Both the position numbers and the translations under genes were made by a program. Positions 1-4,782 of a stretch of 6,046 nt of DNA are shown here, in pieces. The notes beneath the pieces were generated by a model. The model saw only the letters and a list, made by a program, of their open reading frames with translations, ran no database searches and had not been told where the DNA came from. The stretch lies in assembly GCA_947455805.1 (NCBI GenBank), contig CANGSN010000215.1, positions 1 to 6,046 of the forward strand, read 5' to 3'. The number at the start of each line of letters is the position of its first letter. The first letter of the stretch is position 1. Source of the stretch: Planctomycetota bacterium. Its GTDB lineage: Bacteria > Planctomycetota > UBA1135 > UBA2386.

Positions 1-1
1 C

Positions 2-283
2 GTGCAGAACAAGGTGCTCGAGGCGATGAGCATGGGCCTGCCGGTGGTGTCGTCGCCGCAAGCGGCGCAGGGCCTCGGCGACGTGCCGCCGGGCACGCTG
101 ACGATCGCCGACGGCGACGCGGCGACGATCGCCGGCGTCGCCGAACTGTTCGCCGATCCGGCGCGCGCGCGTGCGGTCGGCGAGGCGGCGGCGACCTGGG
201 TGCGCCGCGAGTGGCGCTGGGAACGCATGTACGAACGCTTCGATGCGCTGCTCGGCGAGCTCGGCGTCACCTTCCCGAGCTGA
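2..283 (+). CDS. Glycosyltransferase family 4 (group 1), C-terminal end, partial
   Basis: This is the last 93 residues of a glycosyltransferase whose start lies left of the window; the first complete codon is GTG (Val), read as an internal residue. The segment begins with VQNKVLEAMSMGLPVVSSPQ, the donor-nucleotide-binding E-x7-E-type region of GT-B fold retaining enzymes, followed by the usual alternating helices and a terminal helix containing WRWERMYERFDALL. The exact wording (QNKVLEA-x-MG-PVV-SPQA-x-GL) resembles the sugar transferases associated with EpsH/exosortase (PEP-CTERM) exopolysaccharide loci. Family knowledge says such enzymes move a sugar from a nucleotide donor onto a growing lipid-linked glycan at the cytoplasmic face of the membrane. 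The donor, the acceptor and the exosortase link are inferences, since the rest of the gene and its upstream neighbours are not visible. It ends with TGA at 281-283 and converges with the next gene. Confidence 0.85.
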   Translation: MQNKVLEAMSMGLPVVSSPQAAQGLGDVPPGTLTIADGDAATIAGVAELFADPARARAVGEAAATWVRREWRWERMYERFDALLGELGVTFPS

Positions 284-290
284 GGCGCTT

Positions 291-337
291 GTTCAAGGCA
301 CCGATCCCTTCCAGTCGGCAAATCCTAGGCCTTGGAC
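291..337. terminator. Probable bidirectional terminator between convergent genes
   Basis: GTTCAAGGC (291-299) pairs with GCCTTGGAC (329-337) as a 9-bp stem with one G-T wobble. A smaller CCGA/TCGG stem (301-304 with 315-318) sits inside the loop. The structure fills nearly all of the 54-bp gap between the TGA at 283 and the minus-strand stop at 338-340, which is where a shared terminator would be expected. There is no clear T-run on either side, so intrinsic termination is uncertain. Confidence 0.45.
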
Positions 338-1627
338 TCACTTAATGGCAGACCCGTAGATCTGACTGAATTTCCACTCAGCCCCATCGAGCACCAAGTA
401 TTGGACAAGAAACACGAGCCCTTCAAATCCGCCAGGGATCGGCACGTCGACGCTCACGCTACCATCCTGCATCGAGGCCGGGATCCAGCCCGTGGCAGGA
501 ACAATCACGGGAGCATCTAGCAATATGCTCGTCCCCACTTGAACCACAGGGTCATAGGGAAACCTGAACGCGACAAGCAAATATGCAGAGTAAGACCTGT
601 CAAATGATGTCGGCGCAGAACGCAGGGCGAGCTGCACATTAAACAGACTCCCACTGATGGCCCCCATCTGATAAAAGAAGGGCGTCATCTGAGTTCCGTC
701 AGACAACGTATCTGACTGACCGTATCTGCGCACGCACTCGAAGCTGTAGTCATTCACTGACGGAATCGACGGAACTCGAAGCGAGTAGCGCTCGCCCAAC
801 ACAAGCGCCTCGGAGACAGGGATCTCCGCTACTACATCACCGCCCAACCCGACCCCCGAACCAATAACCGCCCCGCTGCTGGCCCTGACAACTTCGAATG
901 GGGCGCCCAAAGCGGCTCGCACAGAGACGACATAGCCACCCTCCGAGCTTAACTCGGGAACAAGATAACCACCACGCCTCTCTTCGGGCGGCCCCAAGGG
1001 CACAACAGAAGGGCTGGCCCCAAGCAGGTTCAGAATGAAGCCCTCCTGCCCATATACGCGAGGATAAGAAACCAGACGAAGCTCACCGACCGGCGACAGA
1101 TCAAGAGTGTATTCTGCCGCGCTACCAGTGAGGCTCAAGTCTGACGCAGTCAATGCCACTGAGAGGACGACCGAAGCCAGCGGGCCCTGTCCGTCCCAGA
1201 CACCGCACAAGACTTGCTGGCCGATCGCATCCAGAAGGTAAAGCCGTGAAGATATTGCGTCGAAGGCAACCCCCACATAGTCCCTACCCTGGTCCGATCT
1301 GGCACTCGATAGCAAAATGGCTCCCGACCCAGAACTCAACCACGCCTGAACAGATCCAGCGCCAGCCGAATCCTTACCACACAGCAACACATGACCAGCG
1401 GAGTATGCAGCGACACCGCCCGGACACGTCAGGCTTGAGACTGAGCGACCGGACCCACCAGAGTGCCGAATATAGATTATCTCTCCACTGCTATCCAGCG
1501 ACCAGCTTTCGTTAGACGCAGGACTCCAACAACTGTCATAAGTATCAACAAGGCGAGCAGCACGCTGGGCAAATGCCGGCAGCGCAAACAAGGCAAGGGA
1601 GAGCATCAAAGCAATCTTGGTTTTCAT
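338..1627 (-). CDS. Exported protein of unknown function, beta-rich, with a secreted-protein C-terminal module
   Basis: This gene encodes 429 residues and I do not recognise its function. A clear Sec signal peptide covers residues 1-20 (MKTK, then a Leu/Ala-rich core, with AFA before Gln21), so the product is exported. The mature part is rich in Gly, Ser, Val and Leu and has the short-strand rhythm of a beta protein. Residues 117-145 (YVGVAFDAISSRLYLLDAIG) look like one blade of a beta-propeller. Residues 219-300 resemble an Ig- or jelly-roll-like segment. Residues 395-429 (PIPGGFEGLVFLVQYLVLDG and onward) resemble a C-terminal module I associate with exported planctomycete proteins of unknown function. 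Five cysteines lie at 33, 68, 83, 141 and 298. The ATG is supported by GAGG seven bases upstream. The gene lies 30 bp after another exported protein on the same strand, suggesting co-transcription. Its G+C is markedly below that of the flanking genes. There is no catalytic motif I can name. Confidence 0.8.
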   Translation of the reverse strand: MKTKIALMLSLALFALPAFAQRAARLVDTYDSCWSPASNESWSLDSSGEIIYIRHSGGSGRSVSSLTCPGGVAAYSAGHVLLCGKDSAGAGSVQAWLSSGSGAILLSSARSDQGRDYVGVAFDAISSRLYLLDAIGQQVLCGVWDGQGPLASVVLSVALTASDLSLTGSAAEYTLDLSPVGELRLVSYPRVYGQEGFILNLLGASPSVVPLGPPEERRGGYLVPELSSEGGYVVSVRAALGAPFEVVRASSGAVIGSGVGLGGDVVAEIPVSEALVLGERYSLRVPSIPSVNDYSFECVRRYGQSDTLSDGTQMTPFFYQMGAISGSLFNVQLALRSAPTSFDRSYSAYLLVAFRFPYDPVVQVGTSILLDAPVIVPATGWIPASMQDGSVSVDVPIPGGFEGLVFLVQYLVLDGAEWKFSQIYGSAIK

Positions 1628-1634
1628 GTGTCGA

Positions 1635-1638
1635 CCTC
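1635..1638 (-). promoter_or_regulatory. Shine-Dalgarno site for the 429-residue exported protein
   Basis: The minus strand reads GAGG, then a seven-base spacer, then the ATG at 1627-1625. It is the only clear Shine-Dalgarno match I see before any gene start in the window, and it fixes this start at the signal-peptide methionine. It lies within the 30-bp gap to the upstream gene, consistent with translation from a shared transcript. Confidence 0.65.
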
Positions 1639-1657
1639 AACGAGTGAGCCGCCAAAG

Positions 1658-2317
1658 CTACGTCCAACAATCAAATTCGCCATACTTTGCTAGCGCGTTA
1701 TCAGCCCTGCGCTGCCTGGAGCGGCGCATATTGGCCATATCATTAATCTGAACCTCACTGGCACCACCAGCAATCCCAAGCGCAATTGCAGCCTGAAGAA
1801 ATCTGACCTGCATCCGATACGCCGAATACTCGTTCAGCCAAAACTGGCAGATCCAATCCCCTGAAGAACCGATGACAATGATGGTTTGGGCACACCTCAA
1901 TCCTTCATGCAGCAGAACTCCAGCCAAGACCAAGTCTGATGTGATCTGGGGATCCACCAAGTCAACCCCTAACTCGATCCTCTCGCCGCCCGCCCCGACC
2001 TCTGGCCCCGAACCAGAAGCAGGAGGACCAGGCAGACTCCACTCGCGGTAAGTGAACGCATCACCCCGATCACCGCCACCAGGAGACTCGCTCACCGACA
2101 CCTTCCCAGCTGCATTCATCTTCTTGAAATTGTCCAAAGCAGCCTGGACAGATGCTCTCTCGGCGGGAAACGGCATGGAGTCGATAATAGCCTGGGCCCG
2201 GACCACGGCCGCATTCACCGCCTGAGCAGGACCATTTTGGGGTAGCTGGCAAGCAACTCTTGAGATCAGGAGAAGCGCCAAACCCCACCCAAATGCCACA
2301 CTCCTTAAGAAGGCCAT
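1658..2317 (-). CDS. Exported protein of unknown function resembling a metallopeptidase with a degenerate HExxH motif
   Basis: This is a 219-residue protein counted from the ATG at 2317. A hydrophobic N-terminal segment (residues 2-20, FGWGLALLLISRVAC) looks like a signal peptide. The VAC sequence is only a poor lipobox, because Arg occupies the -3 position. Residues 31-70 are helical, followed by a Gly/Pro/Ser-rich linker around 78-112. The core is residues 125-180: a strand, then VLLHEGLRCAQ (His137, Glu138), then WLNEYSAYRMQVRFL (Glu163). That order, a hydrophobic helix with HE followed 25 residues later by an NE-x-x-AY helix, matches zinc metallopeptidase-like domains. The second His of HExxH is Arg141 here, so peptidase activity is doubtful. 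An in-frame TTG at 2347 would add ten residues (MTGLRRTHTP). I prefer the ATG because it gives a compact signal peptide, but neither start has a clear Shine-Dalgarno site. The gene lies 30 bp upstream of the other exported protein and shares its lower G+C. Confidence 0.75.
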   Translation of the reverse strand: MAFLRSVAFGWGLALLLISRVACQLPQNGPAQAVNAAVVRAQAIIDSMPFPAERASVQAALDNFKKMNAAGKVSVSESPGGGDRGDAFTYREWSLPGPPASGSGPEVGAGGERIELGVDLVDPQITSDLVLAGVLLHEGLRCAQTIIVIGSSGDWICQFWLNEYSAYRMQVRFLQAAIALGIAGGASEVQINDMANMRRSRQRRADNALAKYGEFDCWT

Positions 2318-2423
2318 AGGGGTATGGGTTCTGCGCAGCCCCGTCAAGCAGAAGGCAGGTGGGGGCGAATCGGATTCGGGGAGAAGCTAGAGTTGGCCGC
2401 GCAATCGCTCGCACATCGCGAAG
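2318..2423 (-). other. Intergenic region before the pair of exported-protein genes
   Basis: This 106-bp gap separates the stop of the upstream propeller gene (2424) from the ATG at 2317. It holds a small perfect inverted repeat, CGAAT (2366-2370) and ATTCG (2374-2378), around a three-base loop and followed on the minus strand by a C-rich run. That could be a weak terminator for the upstream gene. I see no convincing -35/-10 pair. If the TTG at 2347 is the true start, the gap shrinks to 76 bp. The gap is long enough for the downstream pair to have its own promoter. Confidence 0.3.
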
Positions 2424-3683
2424 TCACCTCCAGCCTGCGACCGCCGGCGCCATGCGCCAGATCGCGCCCTTGCGGCCGTCGAAGCCGGTCATCAGCAGTT
2501 CGCCGTCCGGCTCCTCGGCGAAGCTCGCCACCTGCTGCGGCGCGCGCGCGAGCTGCACGACCTGGTGCGGCTTGCCGTCCACGCCCTCCTTGCAGGCCCA
2601 CATCTTCAGCGTCATGAAGTCGCCGTAGACGAACCAGCCGTCGAGGCCGGGGATCGCCTTGCCACGGTAGACGTGGCCGCCAGTGATCGACAGGCCCTCG
2701 CTGTGCGGGTACTCCGCGATCGGCGCGATCACGCCCGCCGGTGCCGGCGTCTTCACCGCGCGCAGCTGGAACTCCTCGCTCGCCTCCAGCGGGTTCCAGC
2801 CGTAGTTGCCGCCCTTCACCAGGCGATCGACTTCTTCGATCTTGTTCTGGCCAACGTCGCCGCACCACAGGTCGCTGTTCGTGCGATCGAACGCGATGCG
2901 CCACGGATTGCGCAGGCCGTAGCACCAGATCTCGCCGCGTGCGCCTTCCTTGCCGACGAACGGGTTGTCGCCCGGGATCGAGTACGGCTTCTCCTTCGTC
3001 GCCGCGCGCACGTCGATGCGCAGCACCTTGCCGAGCAGCACCGACAGCGCCTGGCCGTTCAGGTAGGGGTCGTTCGCCGCACCGCCGTCACCAAACGCGA
3101 CGTAGAGCATGCCGTCCGGGCCGAACACGATCGTGCCGCCGTTGTGGTTGCCGAACGGCTGGAACACCTCGAGCACGCGCAACTCGCTGTCGACGTCGAC
3201 GACGCGCTGGCCGTCGACCATCTTGGTGGCGTAGCGCGCGATCACCGACTGGCGGTTGCTCTTCGCTTCCTTGCCATTGCCCATCACCTGCTTCGTCGCG
3301 GCGATCTTCTCGGACCAGCACGCCCAGACGAAGCCGTTGTCGGCGTAGGCCGGGTCGAACTGGAAGCCGAGCAGGCCTTCCTCCCAGTTGTCGGTGAACA
3401 CCTTCTTGCTGAGGTCGAGGAACGAGCGACGCTCGGCGCTCTGCCCGTCGCGAGCGACCGCGAACACGTGCCCAGGCTGCGTGACGACGTAGGCGTTCTT
3501 GTCGTCGGCGGCGGTGAAGGCGACGAACAGCGGGCGATCGAAGCCCTTCTGCGCCGGGAACGCGTTCACCCAGGTGATCGCGGGGCCTTCGGGCAGCGCC
3601 TGCGGCTCCGGCTCCTCGCCCTCCTGGGCGCGCAGCAACGACAGACACGCGACGAGCGGGACGAGACGAAGGAAGGACCGCAT
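2424..3683 (-). CDS. Secreted PQQ-dependent sugar dehydrogenase-like protein (glucose/sorbosone dehydrogenase family)
   Basis: This is a 419-residue exported six-bladed propeller of the GSDH family (soluble PQQ glucose dehydrogenase, YliI/Asd and HHIP-like proteins). The signal peptide is residues 1-19 (MRSFLRLVPLVACLSLLRA, cut before QEGEEPEP). Family blocks appear in order: NAYVVTQPGHVFAV (63-77), EEGLLGFQFDP (101-111), GNHNGGTIVFGPDGMLYVAF (178-197, with the likely catalytic His180), GDGGAAND (198-205), LLGKVLRIDV (216-225), GLRNPWRIAFDR (256-267), GDVGQNKIEEVD (275-286), GGNYGWN (291-297) and GGHVYRG (335-341). Known members oxidise aldose sugars in the periplasm with PQQ. Here a Trp (261) occupies the position of the PQQ-contacting Gln in GxRNPQG, so cofactor and substrate are uncertain. 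The length fits the family. I chose the ATG at 3683 over an in-frame start at 3800 because the extra 39 residues are Arg-rich, run into the divergent ABC gene and precede the signal peptide. It lies upstream of two other exported proteins on the same strand. Confidence 0.9.
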   Translation of the reverse strand: MRSFLRLVPLVACLSLLRAQEGEEPEPQALPEGPAITWVNAFPAQKGFDRPLFVAFTAADDKNAYVVTQPGHVFAVARDGQSAERRSFLDLSKKVFTDNWEEGLLGFQFDPAYADNGFVWACWSEKIAATKQVMGNGKEAKSNRQSVIARYATKMVDGQRVVDVDSELRVLEVFQPFGNHNGGTIVFGPDGMLYVAFGDGGAANDPYLNGQALSVLLGKVLRIDVRAATKEKPYSIPGDNPFVGKEGARGEIWCYGLRNPWRIAFDRTNSDLWCGDVGQNKIEEVDRLVKGGNYGWNPLEASEEFQLRAVKTPAPAGVIAPIAEYPHSEGLSITGGHVYRGKAIPGLDGWFVYGDFMTLKMWACKEGVDGKPHQVVQLARAPQQVASFAEEPDGELLMTGFDGRKGAIWRMAPAVAGWR

Positions 3684-3774
3684 GCGGCGCGCGATCACAA
3701 CCGCGACGCGCGGACCGCACAAGCAGAGGGCCAGCGTTCTGGCCTTCCGCGGCAGCGCTCGCCAAGATGCGGCG
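3684..3774. promoter_or_regulatory. Divergent intergenic region between the propeller gene and the ABC ATPase gene
   Basis: These 91 bp lie between two genes transcribed away from each other (starts at 3683 on the minus strand and 3775 on the plus strand), so both promoters should be here or just inside the genes. I cannot identify reliable -35/-10 boxes in this GC-rich DNA. Neither start has a strong Shine-Dalgarno site. The region contains the palindrome described separately at 3726-3747. Confidence 0.5.
3726..3747. promoter_or_regulatory. Palindrome in the divergent promoter region, possible operator or 5' leader hairpin
   Basis: GAGGGCCAG (3726-3734) and CTGGCCTTC (3739-3747) form a 9-bp inverted repeat with one G-T wobble around a CGTT loop; its inner six pairs (GGCCAG/CTGGCC) are perfect. 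It lies 28 bp before the ABC gene start and 43 bp from the opposite start, a position suited to a dimeric regulator or to a leader hairpin in the ABC transcript. The sequence alone cannot decide between these. Confidence 0.35.
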
Positions 3775-4536
3775 ATGCTGCGGCTCACCGGCTTGCGCAA
3801 GGCCTACGGCGACTTCGTCGCCCTGCACGGACTCGACCTCGCGATCGAACGCGGCGAGATCCTCGCCCTGCTCGGCCCGAACGGCGCCGGCAAGTCGACG
3901 ACGGTGAAGTGCCTCGTCGGCCTGCTGCGCCCCGACGCTGGCAGCATCCAGGTCGACGGCCTCGACGCGCTGGCGAAGCCGACCGAAGCGCGCCGCCGCA
4001 TCGGCTACCTGCCCGAGGTCGCGCGCCTGCACGAGGTGCTGACGCCGTGGGAGTTCCTGCGGTTGAAGGGCCGCCTGTTCGACGTCGCCGAAGCCGACAT
4101 CCAGCGCCGCGGCGAACGGCTGCTCGCCGGCTTCGGCCTGCTCGAGCGCGGCGACGAGCCGATGGTCGGCTTCAGCAAGGGCATGACGCAGAAGGTGTCG
4201 ATCGCCGGCGCCCTGCTGACCGAGCCGCAGCTGCTGGTGTTCGACGAGCCGCTGTCGGGCCTCGACGTCACCACGACGCTGGTGGTGAAGGAACTGATGC
4301 GCGAGTTCGCGGCGCGCGGCGGCGCCGTGCTGCACTGCAGCCACCTTCTCGACGTGGTCGAAACGACCGCGCACCGCATCGCCGTGCTGCACCAGGGCAA
4401 GCTGCTCGCGTGCGGCACCGCGGCGGAGCTGCGGTCGCAGGTCGGCGCCAGCGCCGGCGCCCACCTCGACAGCGTGTTCCGCACGCTGGTGCACGCCAGC
4501 GATCCGGTCGCCGCGGCGAAGGCGCTGCTCGGCTAG
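3775..4536 (+). CDS. ABC transporter ATP-binding protein (ABC-2 type, COG1131-like)
   Basis: This is a 253-residue stand-alone nucleotide-binding subunit that would power a membrane partner by ATP hydrolysis at the cytoplasmic face. All core motifs are intact: Walker A GPNGAGKST (34-42), a Q-loop region GYLPE (77-81) with Glu in place of Gln as in many ABC-2 ATPases, signature FSKGMTQK (133-140), Walker B LLVFDEP (153-159), D-loop SGLD (161-164) and the H-loop His190 in HCSH. The C-terminal part (HRIAVLHQGKLLACGTAAEL) is typical of the CcmA/NatA/EcsA-type group, which usually pairs with an ABC-2 permease for export of drugs, ions, polymers or lipids. The ATG at 3775 gives the usual start a few residues before the first strand (MLRLTGLRKAYG). 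No permease gene adjoins it: the next gene is a secondary carrier and the previous one diverges. The substrate therefore cannot be predicted, and the partner may be encoded elsewhere. Confidence 0.93.
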   Translation: MLRLTGLRKAYGDFVALHGLDLAIERGEILALLGPNGAGKSTTVKCLVGLLRPDAGSIQVDGLDALAKPTEARRRIGYLPEVARLHEVLTPWEFLRLKGRLFDVAEADIQRRGERLLAGFGLLERGDEPMVGFSKGMTQKVSIAGALLTEPQLLVFDEPLSGLDVTTTLVVKELMREFAARGGAVLHCSHLLDVVETTAHRIAVLHQGKLLACGTAAELRSQVGASAGAHLDSVFRTLVHASDPVAAAKALLG

Positions 4537-4537
4537 G

Positions 4538-4558
4538 CGCGGCGTAGCGGACGCCGCG
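4538..4558 (+). terminator. GC-rich hairpin just after the ABC ATPase stop codon, probable terminator
   Basis: CGCGGCGT (4538-4545) and ACGCCGCG (4551-4558) form a perfect 8-bp stem with a five-base AGCGG loop, starting two bases after the TAG at 4534-4536. Position and strength fit a transcription terminator. No T-run follows, so it may act with Rho or only as an RNA-stabilising 3' end. Confidence 0.5.
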
Positions 4559-4591
4559 ATCGTCGGCAGGCTCGGATGCCGGCGTCGCCCA

Positions 4592-4634
4592 AGGCTCCTT
4601 GCGGCGGCGCGGTCGCAGCGTTACGCAGGAGCCT
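4592..4634 (+). repeat. Inverted repeat 1 of the cluster (8 bp, extendable to 11 bp)
   Basis: AGGCTCCT at 4592-4599 is the reverse complement of AGGAGCCT at 4627-4634. GCG (4601-4603) and CGC (4624-4626) extend the stem past a single bulged T at 4600. The remaining loop is 20 bases and G+C rich. Confidence 0.6.
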
Positions 4635-4646
4635 GCATCGCAAGGG

Positions 4647-4670
4647 TGCCGCACCAACCATGGTGCGGCA
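4647..4670 (+). repeat. Inverted repeat 2 of the cluster, perfect 10-bp hairpin with ACCA loop
   Basis: TGCCGCACCA (4647-4656) is the exact reverse complement of TGGTGCGGCA (4661-4670), with loop ACCA (4657-4660). It is the tightest hairpin in the window. It has no following T-run and lies over 110 bp from the nearest stop, which argues against a simple intrinsic terminator. Confidence 0.75.
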
Positions 4671-4693
4671 GGCTCTGTCCTGGTCGGGCCGCC

Positions 4694-4731
4694 AGGGCGC
4701 TCGTTCCACGGCATTCGCCGGCGAGCGCCCT
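4694..4731 (+). repeat. Inverted repeat 3 of the cluster, perfect 10-bp stem with nested stem
   Basis: AGGGCGCTCG (4694-4703) is the exact reverse complement of CGAGCGCCCT (4722-4731). Inside the 18-base loop, CGGC (4709-4712) and GCCG (4717-4720) form a second stem around ATTC, giving a two-tier hairpin. It ends about 50 bp before the proposed GTG start of the transporter gene. Confidence 0.7.
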
Positions 4732-4782
4732 CCGTCGCTGCGGAGTGCGCCACGGTGCCGTTCCGCCCCACGACCCCTTCGC

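Larger units (their letters stand above)
4559..4782 (+). repeat. Non-coding inverted-repeat cluster before the NhaD-like gene
   Basis: I see no gene in this stretch on either strand. It contains three further inverted repeats in a row. First, AGGCTCCT (4592-4599) pairs with AGGAGCCT (4627-4634), extendable inward by GCG/CGC with one bulged T. Second, TGCCGCACCA (4647-4656) and TGGTGCGGCA (4661-4670) make a perfect 10-bp stem with a four-base loop. Third, AGGGCGCTCG (4694-4703) and CGAGCGCCCT (4722-4731) make a perfect 10-bp stem whose 18-base loop holds a smaller CGGC/GCCG stem. A 10-bp direct repeat, CGGCAGGCTC, lies at 4564-4573 and 4666-4675. A plus-strand frame is open throughout, but its translation (Arg, Ala and Pro rich) looks non-coding. 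The segment could be a dispersed REP/MITE-like element, a structured leader RNA of the downstream gene, or a small RNA. Confidence 0.55.

Noticed and set aside
338..2317. The lower-GC stretch as an insertion sequence or prophage fragment
   Set aside because: There is no transposase, integrase, terminal inverted repeat or target-site duplication that I can find at its borders.
2312..2347. TTGACG at 2347-2342 (minus strand) as a -35 box giving a leaderless transcript at the ATG at 2317
   Set aside because: The candidate -10 at the right spacing (TACCCC) matches the consensus at only two of six positions, and the TTG may itself be a start codon.
3684..3800. N-terminal extension of the propeller protein from an upstream in-frame start at 3800
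   Set aside because: It would overlap the divergent ABC gene and place 39 Arg-rich residues before a good signal peptide. The ATG at 3683 fits better.
3088..4494. A 468-codon open frame on the minus strand across the ABC gene and part of the propeller gene
   Set aside because: It overlaps two well-supported genes in other frames and its translation is low-complexity (Ala, Arg, Gln, His) without a domain.
2565..4547. A 660-codon open frame on the plus strand covering the propeller gene and most of the ABC gene
   Set aside because: It is antisense to one recognisable gene and out of frame with the other. Its translation is Arg/Ala/Val/Asp-rich with no domain, as expected of stop-poor high-GC DNA.
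4762..4782. A Shine-Dalgarno site for the transporter GTG start
   Set aside because: The 20 bases upstream are C-rich with no AGGAGG-like run, so the start was chosen on protein grounds only.
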